Shown: piece after piece, positions 45,940 to 59,437 of the stretch | Position numbering within the stretch: position 1 is the first letter of the stretch | How the letters are laid out: each line of letters starts with the position of its first letter | Assembly: GCF_024763615.1 (NCBI RefSeq) | Contig: NC_077222.1 | Location: forward strand, 6,324,001-6,388,000 | Origin: Phlebotomus papatasi | Lineage: Eukaryota > Arthropoda > Insecta > Diptera > Psychodidae | DNA length: 64,000 nt | Direction of reading: 5' to 3' | Translations under genes and position numbers: made by a program | The notes under the pieces: generated by a model | Told to the model about the DNA's origin: nothing | What the model saw: only the letters and a program-made list of their open reading frames with translations | The model's database searches: none

Positions 45940-47525
45940 GGATTCTGGGACTGAATTTTAGATTTCAGGATTTTAGCTTTTCGGTATTTTGGGTTTTCGG
46001 ATTTCGGCCTATTCGGGACTCTGACTTTTACAGATTTTGGATTTTTGGGATTTTGGCCAATTCCGGTTTTTGGCCCATTTGCTAATTTGATTTGTTTTTT
46101 GTATTTCGCCCCGTTTGGGATTTTAGTTTCCGAGATTTTGGCTTTTCAGGATTATGGCCTATTCAGTATTTTAGCTCACTTCTGATTTTGATTTTTTTGT
46201 AGGATTTCACCCCATTAGGGATTTGAACCCATTCGGGATTTTGACTTTTCGGGATTTTGATTTTCAGGATTTTGGGTTTTTAGGATTTCGGTTTTTCGGA
46301 ATTCAACTCTATCTATCTATCTTTTTGGGATTTTGGCCAATTCCGGTTTTGGCCCATTTGCGAATTTGATTTGTTTTTTGTATTTCGCCCCGTTTGTGAT
46401 TTTAGCTTCCGAGATTTTGGCTTTTCAGGATTATGGCCTATTCAGGATTTTAGCTCATTTGCGATTTTGATTTTTTTTTAGGATTTCAATCCATTCGGGA
46501 TTTTGACTTTTCAGGATTTTGGCTTTTCGGGTTTTCGGTTTTTCGGTTTTTCGGAATTCAACTCATTCAGGATTTTGGCTTTTGAGATTTCAATTCAATC
46601 GGGACTTCGACTTTTCGGGATTTTGGCTTAAGAGATTTGGGCTTTTTGGGACTTTAACCTCTACGTGATTTTAGCTCATTTGCGATTTTGATTTTATTGG
46701 GATTTCGACCCATTATGGATTTAAAACATTTTCGGGATTTTGGGTTTCGGGATTTTGACTTTTCGGAATTTTGGCCTATTTGGGATTTTAGCTTTTTGGG
46801 ATTTTGGGTTTTCGGATGTCGGTCTATTCGGGATTTTGACTTTTGAGAATTCGGCTCAATCGGGACTTTGACTTTTAGAGATTTCAACTTTTTGATTTGT
46901 TTTTTTGTATTTCGCCCCATTTGAGATTTTAGCTTCCGAGATTTTGGCTTTTCAGGATTTTGGCCTATTCAGGATTTTAGTTCATTTGCGATTTTGATTT
47001 CTTTTTTTTTGGATTTCAACCCGTTCGGGATTTTGACTTTACGAGATTTTGACTTTTCGCAATTTGGCTTTTCGGGATTTCGGTTCTTCGGAAATTGACT
47101 CATTCATACGTGATTTTAGCTCATTTAATATTTTGATTTTATTGGGATTTCGACCCATTAGGGATTTTAAAACATTTTCGGGATTTTGGGTTTCGGGATT
47201 TTGACTTTTCGGGATTTTGGTTTTTCGGAAGTGGACCCATTCGAGATCTTGGCTTTTGAGATTTCGATCCGATTGGGACTTCGACTTTTCGGGATTTTGG
47301 TTTTTCGGGACTTTGGTCTATTCGGAATTTTAGCTCATTTGCGATTTTGATGTTTTTGAGATTTCCACGCATTAAGGATTTCAACCCATCCGGGATTTTG
47401 GCTATCGAGATTTTGACTTTTCGGAATTTTAGCCTGTTTTTGAATTTGGTCCATTTGCGATTTCGATTTTTTTGGGATTTCAAATTTCAACTCATTCGGG
47501 ATTTCGGCTTTTCGGATTTCAACCG
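45940..47525 (+). repeat. GGGATTTTGGCTTTTC minisatellite array
   Basis: About 1.6 kb of imperfect 15-16-base units (CGGGATTTTGACTTTT and relatives). It contains a larger direct duplication (TTTTTTGTATTTCGCCCC at about 46095, 46375 and 46900). The same unit forms the arms of the fold-backs at 16880-17097 and 49884-51285. Open frames across it on either strand (KSRNPKSRK-like) are products of the repeat, not genes. Confidence 0.85.
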
Positions 47526-49880
47526 ACATTAAAAGTTAATATAACCTTACCTTAACTGATTACATATAGACTAAATAATTTTCTCTGTAATTTTGACGAA
47601 AAAATTTAAAAAAAAAAATAATATGTCGGTAGTTTAACCCAATTTCATGAATCATTTCAATAAATTCCTTGATGAAATATTTATAATCAATGTGTCATTT
47701 TATTTAATTTTAAGTTGTATTAATAAAAATAAAATTAATTTTCTATTTTTTATCATAAAATATATAATCCATTCAGGTTTAAGGTTTTCTTGTTTACATA
47801 ATTGCATTTCAGTGTAAGCTTCCATACTTAGATATTGCCCCCTTTAAACCAATAGATAATGCGAACTACAATTTCTTTTATAATGTGAAAACTTCGAAAA
47901 CTTCATTTATAATAAACCTTTTCTTAGTTTATGCATAAATCTCTGCATCCTTGCACTATATCAATTTTAAAGAAAATCGGTGAAGAGCGAATGAATTATT
48001 GCATAGTGAGGAGATAATAAAATTGTGTTAGTTGGCTCTATGCAAATACTGAAGGATTCGATACGGTTCATTTGATGGGAAATTTTAATAAATTCCAGAT
48101 CATCCCCTTATGATTTGGCAATCAAATGGAATAGATCTTAGTTCGTTTTTTAAGGCACTTTCCGCACAGCGACTTTGTGTTTAATTCCCTCAACGCAATT
48201 CCCAGAATCTCCCCGTGTTTCATTCAAGTACCATCACAAAGAAGACACACAAGGGGATGGCAAAAGTTGTTACGTATTTATGCCATATTAACAATAATAG
48301 AAGAAGTCTCTTGTGAGCTGTACAATTGTACAAGGAAAAAAAATGTATCAATCGTTGACATCTTTTGTGTCTTATGTTGTATAGAATGTCGTACCGCGGG
48401 TTTGATTCTCCTTCGACATACATTTCGAAAGAGGATTGAATGCACTACCATCGAGAGCCCAAAATATACAGCGTGAAACTGAAATACCTGTATTAATGCT
48501 CAGTGAAGAGCAAATGAAGAAAGGACCCTTTGTTCCCAATCAATGCTTCCCAACAGAATTACGGAGAAAATCACATAAGAATTATCTCGATGAGATTTTT
48601 GCCTTAGTTATTTTGTCAACGTCCTGGATTTTGCGGATGCCTTCCTTTTCTCACTGCATCCCAGAAAAAAAGGGAGGAGTTGAGTTGTGGCGTAAACAGT
48701 TTGAAATGGTTTTGACAAAATATAAACCCTGCCGCGAAAGTGCATTAGAAATCGTCCTACCGTAGAACATAAAACTCTCCTTGGATTGATGATTTCTTCT
48801 TCTTTCCGTGTAATTAAGTGGGATCGCCGGGGACAGATGACAAAGGAATTGAGGGCACAAGATGTGTTATTTCTTATTTCTTATTTTTGCAACACTGTTT
48901 TACTGCCAATTTGGAGGGTTGTAACTACTCGAGAATACTTTTTCAGCCACAACAATTCCATCTTTTTTTGGTGATTTTTTTTCTTCACAAATTTGGAAGG
49001 AGACACGGGATGCAATAAAATGAAAAATTTAGATTAAGGGATTTTACTGTTATGCTTTTGAAAAAAAAATGCCTAAGGCGATACATAATTAGGCATTTCT
49101 TTCAAAATTAGACATCTCTTGTGACAAAGTAATTTTCAAATTACAAAATTGCTGCCTATTTTTGTCACAAATTAACCTAAATAGCTTTTCTTTTTTTTTG
49201 GATTCTTAATAGGGGCATTTGATCTCAAAAAACTTAAAAATTTGAAACTTGGGAAATTAAGTTTGGAGATTTTGAGCATGAATAAAATTCAAATTCAAAG
49301 TTTAGTCTGAGGACCATAATTCATTTCGGTCTGCTATAGATTTTACGTAGGGTAACTTTATTGAATGCAAAAACAAAAAACTAGGCAAAATTTAAATTTG
49401 GTCAAAAAAAATTTAAATCAGTTTTGTATTGTCGCTGACACACCTATTAGATCAGGAAAATTTCACAAAGTAAAAATTCGCTTCTCTTTCTTTCTCAAAA
49501 TATTTGCATGTCTATCCCACTCTTTCGGTCTCAAAATTGGACTGAACTATTTTTAATTTGGTGTGATGTTCATAAGAGTAGAAGTGTAGAATAGATATAT
49601 GTAGAACTTTTGAGAAGAAGAGGATTGTGAATTTCGATCACATGAAATTTTACCGATCTAAAAGGTATGCCGAAGGTATAAGAAATTAAATTTCGTTGAT
49701 AAAAAATAAATTTGGTCAGTAATAGCTCCAGGACACCTTTAAATAATGAAAATTTCATGGTACCAAAATTTACGTCCCTTCAAAACCGTTTCGCAGATCT
49801 TTATCTCATTCTTTCGCAAAAGAAATTGAATTTAGTTTAACTCAATTTTCAGTGCGAAATAGTGGGATAGAAATTTACAC
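47526..49880. other. intergenic, nothing recognised
   Basis: AT-rich sequence with short unconvincing frames (for example 48177-48476 and 48436-48765). A segment near 49480-49570 (TCCCACTCTTTCGGTCTC, AAAATTGGACTGAAC) recurs at 28835-28870, a diverged dispersed repeat. Confidence 0.5.
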
Positions 49881-50186
49881 AGTCCAAATCCCGAATAGCC
49901 AAAGTCTTGAATGGGTTAAAATCCTGGACAGTCAAAATCGTGAATAGTCAAAATCTCTGGAAAGAACAAAATACCGGGCAAAAATTCCGGAAAGCCAAAA
50001 TCTTTAGTAGGCCAAAATTCTGAAAGGAGCGAAATCCGGAATATGTCAAAATTTCGAAGAGTCAAAACCCTGAAAAGTCAGAATCCTGAAGAGATCAAAA
50101 TCCGGAATATGTCAAAATTTCGGAGAGTCAAAACCCTGAAAAGCCAAAATCCTGAAGAGATCAAAATCCGGAAATGAGAAAATTCC

Positions 50187-50405
50187 GTCATCATTATCAT
50201 TTTCAACCACGTAATCCTATTGGGGTCACGGGTCTGTGATATCCAATTTAGCAGCCCACGCTTGTCGATCCTCCGCCACTTCAGGAAGATATTCAGCTCG
50301 ATTAAAAGGCGCTCCAAGCCAAGATTCTGAATTTGATTCAGCCACCTGATCCTAGGTCTGTCTCGAGGTCAACACCTCTTCACAATGGCTGGCATAGCTT
50401 TTCTG
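50187..50405 (-). mobile_element. LINE 3' fragment (reverse)
   Basis: Reverse-complement copy of the LINE end at 10283-10970, without the 430-bp internal insert: AGACAGACCTAGGATCAGG runs directly into the TGGCTGAATCAAATTCAGA segment. Tail ATGATAATGATG. Confidence 0.7.
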
Positions 50406-50418
50406 TAAATTCTGTAAT

Positions 50419-50625
50419 GTCGGCTTCAGACTGGAGGTTTAGCCCAGTTCCCGAAGGTGTCAAAAATCTAAACAAGAAGCAATTTTATTGATTTTTTCAA
50501 AAAATAATGGATTATTTGCCCTTAATATCTAATCATAAACAACAATTTCCCAAAAAATCACGCCTGATAAGGAATTAGAGGTGTTAAGCCAGGTGGCTAA
50601 GCCTTAAGTCTGAAGCCCGTATAAG
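50419..50625 (+). mobile_element. CTTCAGACT-ended MITE (copy B)
   Basis: Aligns with 29232-29434 and 60378-60584; both inverted ends present. Confidence 0.75.
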
Positions 50626-51509
50626 AGTCAAAATTCTGAAATCCAAAATCTCGAACGCCAAATTTCCGAAAGAGCCAAAATACCGAAAGTAGAATCCTGA
50701 ATTCTTTGAAATATCATACCTATTCTAACAATTGCTAGAGACAAAGGGACATTTTCTGTAATTTGGAAAATTGTTGGACATATCAATGGTTCTATTCCAT
50801 ACTATTCTATCTCAGAATGACAACATTTTAGGAGAGCCATTTGAAGTTGGCGATTTCCTAAGCTGCTCGTGTAAATCTTTTTCGAAAAAATTGATTATCT
50901 CGTTACCCGAACGCCGGATGACCACCAAATTTTCACCAGTTGTAGATCTCGGTCCCAGGAATAACATATCTTTTGGAGTAATATAATTCTAAGTCGACTT
51001 AAAATAGTATGGAATGGAGCCGTCGATATTATCCTCCATAATTTCGTTCTTTCAGCATTTTGACTTTTCTGGATTTTGACCGTTCTGGATTTTGTTCATT
51101 CTAGATCTTGTTTTTCGGGATTTTAGCTTTCAGAATATTGGTTTCTGGGATTTTGACTTTTCGGTTTTAGGCTTTTCGGGATTTTGGGCTAGATTTCTTT
51201 TCAGATTTTCGATCTATTCGGGACTTTGCCTTTTCGGAATTTTGGATTTCGAGATTTTGACTTTCAGGATTTTGGCTATAACCGGTAATTTATACCGGTT
51301 TACACCTTTTTGATTTAATGAATTGACTTTTAATTTTAGTGAATTTGATTGTCAATAGACAAATGTCAATTTTAAATTGTCAAATTTTGTAGCTCATTCT
51401 TCAATTTCAGCTCTTATTGAACTTTGCTTATTCTATAGACAAATTGTTTAATTTACAAGTTACCCCTTTTACGCGTTAAATTTGTCAAAGTGTATAACAT
51501 TTACATGTA

Positions 51510-52797
51510 TAGGGGAGACCGGGGAGGTTTGGGACACTTTTTCATGTTTTGACTTTGAGACACTATTCCAAAAAACCACGATAGTGTATTACAATATTAT
51601 GCGGTCTAAAGGATACTTATGGGTATTGACTTTATAAAAAGTACTCGATAGAATTTGGAAAACAACAGAGTTTTCTTGGAGAAGATAAAACATTTAACTT
51701 GACGCTTTGTCCCAAACCTCCCCGATTTGGGGCAGTATGGGACACAAAAGGGGATGTTTGGGACGCGTCTTTTCTCGCATAATTTGTATTGCTGGAACAC
51801 GTTAATTAATTTTAAGTACTAGATTAAAAATATTTCTAATAGAAATAAAAATATTTAATCTTTTTTTCATACTTAGAAATTAATATCAATTTTATTTGTA
51901 CAGTAAAGTCATTTATTGCCAATTAATTATTTAAAGTATTTTCTTCTTATTTTCCATCTACCTTTCTTTTCTTTTTTTATTCTAAATATTACAATCATGA
52001 TTATCAAATTCCTCAGGCGAGTAGATTTTCTTGCAACTCTTAGTTTTGAACTCATTGATGGATTCCTGTTTGATTTTACGACAACTGCATTGTATCTGTT
52101 TTCTCATTATTTCTCTGAATTATCTCTCGGCTTGCCTTTTCTGGAGAACTTGTTCGGGAAATTTTCTAAAAAAAAAGTTTTAACGAGATTGGACAAAGAT
52201 CGAATATCCTCTGAGAAGAAATTATTGATTCCCAAGACATTGATGGTTTAATTGTCCCTGTAGTTAGAGAAATCTGCTCAACTGGTAAAGTTTGCACTAG
52301 AGGGAGATTTCCAGTAGAAACTGGGCATTACTTTCCATTTTCACAAAAAAAAATTGCACGCCACCTATACAATCTTGTCGAAAATCAACGTCCCATTTAT
52401 TCCTTTTCAGGTGTCCCAAACATCCCCGCGTGCAGTTTTGGTATTTAAAACCTTTATGTAAAAAACAAGAGCGTATAATCTCTGAAACTTTTATAAAAAT
52501 ATGTTCCCAGATTACATTTCTAGCTATTGAGATAAAAAAGTTTTGATTAATATATCGCTGATATAAAATACAAAGAGCGAAACTGAGAAATTAAAAATAT
52601 ACTATTTTAATCAATTTTTATAAAAATGTTCATAGATTTAAAACAATAAAACTGAGGATATCCATTCTTTTAGTCAAGATACATCTTTATATTGCCTACA
52701 ATACAGTAGTGGTTAAATCCCATTTATTTTAAAAATTAATTGAAAAAATCTCCTTGTCCCACACTACCCCTGTCCCAAACCTCCCCGGTCTCCCCTA
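51510..52797. mobile_element. 1.29-kb TAGGGGAGACCGGGG-ended element
   Basis: Ends TAGGGGAGACCGGGGAGG and CCTCCCCGGTCTCCCCTA are perfect inverted repeats, extended by TTTGGGACA/TGTCCCAAA. The motif CCCAAACCTCCCC is repeated internally. An open frame at 51916-52251 (111 codons) has no recognised similarity and is not called. Confidence 0.85.
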
Positions 52798-54756
52798 ATA
52801 TTTTTCATTCTAGAATCAAGCAATGTTTCAAGCTATTTACAAGGCTATTTATTAATTTTAAAAATATCCGATATTATTTACAATACAAAAATATTTTTGT
52901 ACTTCATTATAATATTGTATGGCTATCTACTTTTCTTGAGTTGTAGGTAAGAGTTTCACCAAAATTTATAGAGCCAACAGTATAACTTCTAAAGGGATTA
53001 CTCGAATAAATAAACATGAAAATTCTGGACAAAGATAATAGAGGGTCTCCCTCCGTGTTCATCCACGAAACAGGATCTTCCTGCGGAATCTCATTATAGC
53101 TGGCAACCCTTTGCCTATTTTACAAAACTGACCGCGCGAGTATTAGCTGAAAAGCGCGATTGTGTTACAGATGAGGAGAGATTATTCGGAAGAAAGTGGT
53201 AAAATGGAATAATAACTTGGCCAATTAAGAGTAGAAGAGTTTGCCTGAGAAATACTCTGGACTTCACTAATTGGACTTTTGGAAGAAGGGAAACCGGACA
53301 TTGAAAAGATATCATATTTAAAACATTATATCAAATTTCTTGCATTTGAAGTCACTAAATCTTCGCATTGTCATTTGGGTGCAATAAAACTTCTTCCAAT
53401 TGATATTAGGCAGAGTAGTTTATTGCTTTAGTTCCCATACCAGAGTAATTTGGATCCCCGCAAAGAGATATTACTTTTGCGGTGACATTTTTTTTTCGTC
53501 CTGTTATTAATTCCATGACGAAAATATGGTTTTCCATTGTCAATCAACCCTGAAATGTAGCATCGTAACATTTTATGCGCCTTGTACGGATTTCGCCACA
53601 TTTTATTGCATGATGAAGGGCTGGAACAACAAAAAAAAATCTTTCACATATTGCCTGAATTTAATTTCACCAGACGTGCCCTTTCTCCCAAGAAGGGATT
53701 TCTTTCCAGGTTGTACCAAAATGTAATACGCATTTAATCAGATAAAAGTACATAACCCCTTGGAAGATTATTCCTTCAAATCCGTGCAACTGACCGGTCT
53801 GTGAAATGAAAATAAAACTTTATAATAGAGATATTAATCTTGAATGTGAAACTGGGCGGAGGACCCCTTTTGGAATTTTGCTTCTTTCACTTGAAATTAA
53901 TGCACAGGATGGCTTTGAGGTGGTATGCAGGAGATCAACGGACAAAGGATATTTTTGGTGTTTGATTAAAAAATAACAAATGACAAGAAATAAATTTCCA
54001 GCAGCTCCTGCCCAAAAAGGCAAAAGAGAAGTGAGTGGAAAAAAGTAAATAAGTCATTGTGATGAAGTCGTTGTATTTGCCCAAGAGAGAAGAATACTTG
54101 GGAGATTGCAGAGACGTAGAACAACCAAAGGGTTAATTAATGTGATTAGTTTATTAAGAGAAAAGCAAGTATTTCTGCTCTTTTAGTTCCAGTACCCCCT
54201 TGCACCATCCTGTACTCGATTATCCACCCTTTTGGACTCTGCAATATACTCATTTCTTTTATTGTTCACTTTCTTTCACAAACTTCTAGCTCCAAGCACA
54301 AAAAGCGAAGGGGGATGTTCGTGAAAGGAGATTGTCACAATAAAATGAATTTGACGAAGTGTAATGACAGAAACAGTAAAAATATAATTATATATGGCAT
54401 GAATCGTGCACAAATGGCCTGAGAAGTTTCTTGACATGAATACTCCATTCTTTGGGGGATGATAGTTTCAGGAAGTCGGAACAAATAGAGGGATTGGCGA
54501 ACGCGAGTGAAACCAACCAAATCTCAACTTGTCACAATAGAGCACTGTCTTCTTGTCACAACTCTTAGCAAAGATCATAAAAGAAATAAGACAAGCACTC
54601 CAAGGATTTATTATATCTTCAATATCTCAAGAAGGATTAATATAAAGGGTGAGGAGAATTAGTTATTTGTTTGTTTCTAAAAAAAATGCCTTATCTAGTT
54701 TGCGAAAAATTGGTTCTTAAAAAATATCATTAAAGAATTTTTCATTTACACACTTT
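52798..54756. other. intergenic, nothing recognised
   Basis: No supported gene or RNA; short frames only. No repeat boundary identified. Confidence 0.45.
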
Positions 54757-54833
54757 ACACAGAAAAAAAATAAGTTTATAAAATTGTTCGTAAATGTTTG
54801 TGAATAGCTATTGAGTACTTAGGAAATGCTCGT

Positions 54834-55280
54834 AGGGCAGAATCACATTGACAGTAAAATGCTCACCGTCAAAGCCCTCACCGTATTTCGTTAATTCACG
54901 CATTTTCATTGCAATTCTTACGCAAATTTTATATTACCGTGTTACATTATCTCATACTCGGTGGCACCAGGTGAAACTTATATAAGAAAATTGAAGAAAT
55001 AAAACGAAAATGCGATAAACGGTCAGCAAGAAAACTGTACGAAAAACTGTAGCAAAAAAAATCCTACAGTTTTTTTTTTGCTTACCGTTTATCGCATTTT
55101 CGCTTTATTTATTCAATTTTCTTATACTATTTTCACCTAGTGTCATCGAGTATGAGATAAGGCAATACGGCAATTGAGAATTTGCGTAAGAATTGCAATG
55201 AAAATGCGTAAATTAACGAAATACGGTGAGGGCTTTGACGGTGACGGTGAGCATTTTACTGTCAATGTGATTCTGACCGT
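54834..55280. mobile_element. AGGGCAGAAT-ended palindromic MITE (copy 2, nested)
   Basis: Starts AGGGCAGAATCACATTGACAG and ends with the inverse, CTGTCAATGTGATTCTGACC. Centre is a hairpin around TGCGATAAACGG. Longer than the copy at 23379-23723. Confidence 0.8.
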
Positions 55281-55702
55281 AATCGTAAATCGTATAACTC
55301 ACAAACAAGTTCGCAAACATTTATACTTTTTTCACAAAGGTTGTTCGTTTGACTGATCATTTGATGAGAATTTATAGGACTTTCAAGAATGTTCGTGAAC
55401 ACACAAAAAATGTTCGTAAAGTTTTATCATTTGTTCGTAAATTTCTGCCAAACATACAAAAATTTACGAACAAATGACAAAATTTTACGATTTTTTTGTG
55501 TGTTTACAAACATTTACGAATAATTTTTTGTAAAAGTTCAAAAAATGCTCGTCAATTGATCATCTTACGAACAACGTTTGGAAAAAAAGTACAAACTTTT
55601 ACAAACTTGTTTGTGGGTTATATGTTTTACGAACATTTAGTAAGTCCCCAATAAGATTTCACAAACATTTGCGAATATTTTTACAAAATATTTTTTTCTG
55701 TG

Positions 55703-55931
55703 TAGGGTAAAATGGGATAATTTGGAATCAGTTCCAATTTAAATTTTTGGGATTTCTTCATTGTTTTAAATGGGCCCATCTGAAATAATAAAAAATCCTA
55801 AAATTTTAAATTGGAAATGATGAATAAAATCAGACCACAAAGAAGCCCAATTCAAGATCCTGACTCAAGAGTACTTCTTCATGTACTTTTTGTAAGAATT
55901 GGAAATCATTCCAAATTACTCCATTTTGCCT
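55703..55931. mobile_element. TAGGGTAAAATGGGATAA-ended MITE
   Basis: Left arm TAGGGTAAAATGGGATAATT and right arm AATTACTCCATTTTGCCT are inverted, with TTGGAATCAGTTCCAATTT in the arm. Directly abuts the TGTGTA end of the surrounding fold-back. Confidence 0.65.
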
Positions 55932-56340
55932 CACAAAAAAACTTCGTAAAATTGTTTGCAAAAATTTGTGAATTCCTACTTGGTACACACAAAATGTCCA
56001 TGAGTTGCATAATCCATTAAAAGATTCCGTAAACGTTTGTAGTTTTTCACAAATATTGTTCGTAACATGTTCAGTTAACGAGCACCTTTATTCTTTTACA
56101 AATATTTGTTTGTATACATTTTTGTTTGTCTATCAAAACTTGACAAACGAATATATATGAACAAGTATTGATAAAAGAACAAAAAATTCTCGTCAAGTTG
56201 TCATTTTACGAACAATGCTTGTGAAAATGTAAAAACGTTTACGAATATTTTAGTGGGTTATCCTATTTAAAAGTATTTCGTATGTTCTCAGTAGGAATTC
56301 ACAAACATTTACAAACTTTTACAAAATATTTCTTTCTGAC

Positions 56341-59293
56341 AATTGAATAAAGATTTTATACCTAAACTTTACCCTGAACAAAAAATATTAAGCAATTGCT
56401 TCGTAGCGCGCATTAGTGTCCCTCTCTCTCATTTATTACTAATTTAAACGTCATGCCTCACTTGTTCTAAAAACAAAATACAAAAATATATCTTTTTTCT
56501 GAAAATTCTCCAAATATAAAACCAATATCAGAAATTAATCAATAATATCCCTAACCAAGCACTTGAACGACTTGAACTAAATACTAAATATTAGTACTAA
56601 TTAAGGGTGATATAGTTCAGTGGTTTGTGATCTGAAGGATAGTGGAATTGTGGGTAATGGGAGGTATTAAGGGGTTTTATAAATTTAGCTGTTAAGTAGA
56701 ATAGGAAGAACTCAAATCTACCAATCCATAAAGTACTAAAAAAATCTCAATTTCTTAGAACTATAGTGCCTAGTTCATTTTTAGTACACAAAACTGAAAG
56801 AGACCATTATTAAGATTTTTACAACAGATTACTTTTAATTTTTAAGTGTTCATTCTTGTCTTATATAATTAGAAATATATATTTTTAAATTTCCAGAATT
56901 TTGTTCTTGAATTTTTTTTATTTTACAAATTATTTTATAATTTTACTTCTAATTGTATATGAAAATATGTGTCAGATCTTTAATTGTCCTTTAAATATTC
57001 TTAATTATATAATATGACAAATTATTGTCTGCTTACTGTTTGTTTACTTAGTACATACATTTAGCAAATTTTTAGTTGGAGTTTAATCCATTAGTACAAA
57101 CCTGTTTAAAGGTACAACTATGGCATCATATTCAATCGTTTAGGAAACTTTGTGAAAGAGTCTTAATGTTTACTTCGAGTCGATAGATCATATGAGTTGC
57201 ATTTAAAATATTTAGTACTTGTACTAAATAGTAAACATGTTATTAAACATTTGATTAATTAAACTCACAAATATTTAGGTTCTTTTACATATTTAGTACT
57301 AATGGTCAGTATTAATTATGTTACGTTTAGAACATTTTATTTTATAAATGCAAAATATTTTCTGATAATTCTGTATAAATGGTAGAACTGAAACCAAGAT
57401 CATATTAGTAAACAATTATTGACTTTGTAACACATTTATTCTTAATGATTACTTTGCAACCTTGTTTGCAACAGTCTTAGCATTAGCGATTCTCATTAAA
57501 TTATAACTTTCTATACACCCTGTGGAATTCATGATGGACAAGTAATTGTCTTGCTAAAATACAATGGCCAAGAAATCATTTCGTCTCAGAAATTATTACA
57601 TAAACTATAAATGAAATATGGGGTGAATGATGGACATTGCGGATGGGATTGGCAGTCCTTTGTGACGTCTGATGGACAATCTTATGAAATCTTACAACAT
57701 CTCGATTCGAGGGTTATTCTCCTTGGCAATGAAAGACCAAATCCAGCATTCTATCAAATTTAATCAATCGGATTATTGTTCATGGGATATTTCATCTTTT
57801 TGCCATTGTCCTCAAGTACTCTAGCTTTATTCGCGCCATTCGCGCTCTCTGAGGACAAATTTTGCGTGATGCAAGAAAGGAGTTTGAAAGCATTCAAATC
57901 AAGTTCTTCAGCAACAGGTAAAGTGTGTTAAATTATGGGTTCTTGAGATGCTAAACGCCTTTATTTGGGGCAACTTACTCGTGAAGAAATACTCTTATTG
58001 TTCATTGAAATTCATTGATCGGGAAGGCGTTTATGGAAAATTCTTAATAGTAAAATCACTTTCTCAGGCACAATGGGAAATCAAGGGGTTGAGTCGGTAG
58101 GCTTTCACATGAACAAAACACCCTTTAGAGCACCTTTCAACTCTTCAAGCATTATTGATTTTCGGTGCTCGATATCGGAATCAATCAAGGATGGCACAAT
58201 TTCAGCACCATAATTTTCTGTATGCAAATTTCCAATTGATTCACCACGGAAGAAAGGACCGATAATTGCATTTTAGGATAGGAAAGAATCAACCCCGTGG
58301 AGTACAAATATACTTCTGTGGGTTGCCAGCGGGATTTATTCCGCAATTTCTGGCTGGTGAGACAAATGATTTGTGTTCCCATGTAAATAAATTAATATTT
58401 AATATCCGGTATGTGGCAGCATGTTGAGAAAGTGCAAAAATAGAAGTGCTTGGGGTACAAGATATTTTACGAGGAGAGGAAATTGTGAATGGAAAAAAGT
58501 TGTTAATTTCAAATACTATATATATAAATATGCAAATTTAGATTCCTTCTTTACTCGTTGAGTATGAGGAAGCAATATTAAAAATTCAATAAAGGACCTA
58601 AGAGGCGTAACATTTTTCACACCCAGAGATTTTCAAATACGAAAATGTCTCAATATTGTGATTATTACTGCAAACAATCTGGCAGACCCTCTAAAAAAAA
58701 GAGAAAGCACGTCAATGGAAAATCGCTGAAATTTAATTCCCATATTTCACATGTGCAGAACATTTGACGCCCATGGAGGTGAATTATTTTGCAATCAATC
58801 GCCAAATTAGAGCCTCAGGACTGTGGTAAAATGCTGTGTTTAGCGCACTGGAGATATATTGAAAGGATTCACCCCTCGGGCAATGCAATTTCACATTTGG
58901 TAAACCCCTTTCTAGTCCGTATCGAGTGAAATTGACTCATGATTTTGGATCATTATTCGCGGAAAATGGATGGAGTTTTTGACGATGAAAAGCGATGTGG
59001 TGTTATCTGCAATTGGCACAAGAGATTGAAGCTACGGTTAAATTAGAAATTTATTCTCCATGCAGTTGATTGATGGATTCATTGAGGATGGTTTTTGTTT
59101 GAAAACAAAAAAAATCAAAATATGTTTATCTGTTATGCGATTATCTGAATAAATTAATTTTGTAGCGAATTTTCACGAAATTCGATGTTTATCTACGCAT
59201 GAAAGACAGTATAATGCACTAAATGAAGTAAAACGGTATACTTATACTGGATTTCGGTGTTTTTCGATGTTTTTTCTAAGTAAACGTTACTTA
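56341..59293. other. intergenic, nothing recognised
   Basis: About 3 kb without supported genes. 56600-57450 is very AT-rich; 57500-59100 is more balanced in composition but holds no convincing reading frame or RNA. Confidence 0.45.
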
Positions 59294-59437
59294 AAATAAA
59301 CCAGAGGCGTGCTAGAACCGTTAAACCCGAATAAACGTCAAATAAAAGATGTACATCAATGGTCAAAACGCTACTATAACAAACTTATTTTGACGTTAAT
59401 TCTGTTTCAACGGTTTTTGCACACCTCTGAACTAAAC
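59294..59437. mobile_element. hAT MITE, CAGAGGCGTGC ends (copy 2)
   Basis: Element 59302-59429 (128 bp) aligns with 22357-22485. The flanking 8-mers AAATAAAC (59294-59301) and AACTAAAC (59430-59437) match at seven of eight positions. Confidence 0.85.

Larger units (their letters stand above)
49884..51285. repeat. fold-back with CGGGATTTTGG arms, interrupted by LINE and MITE
   Basis: Left arm 49884-50180 and 50628-50705 in CAAAATCCTGAA orientation; right arm 51050-51285 in GGATTTTGACTTTTC orientation. The spacer (50706-51045) resembles the spacer of the small fold-back at 16940-17040. The left arm is split by a LINE tail (50187-50405) and a CTTCAGACT MITE (50419-50625), which are later insertions. 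Confidence 0.7.
54757..56340. mobile_element. fold-back with TTTACGAACA-type repeats and TACACAGA ends
   Basis: Left end TACACAGAAAAAAAATAAG; an inverted end TATTTTTTTCTGTGTA occurs at 55687-55702, and a diverged one (ATATTTCTTTCTG) at about 56326. Arms contain many GTTCGTAAATGTTTGTG-like units and inverses (ACAAACATTTACGAA). Two MITEs are nested: 54834-55280 and 55703-55931. The terminal sequence resembles that of the giant 30059-41562 element (TACACAGAGAAAAATT). Confidence 0.6.

Noticed and set aside
46654..47529. Lys/Ser/Arg-rich minus-strand frames
   Set aside because: They are translations of the GGGATTTTGGC minisatellite, with no start context or domain.
48177..48765. Overlapping frames of 99 and 109 codons
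   Set aside because: No family features, no splice-consistent extension, and competing minus-strand frames over the same bases.
51916..52251. 111-codon hydrophobic frame inside the 51510-52797 element
   Set aside because: AT-rich interior of a non-autonomous element; hydrophobic codons follow from T-rich composition, and there is no match to a transposase motif.
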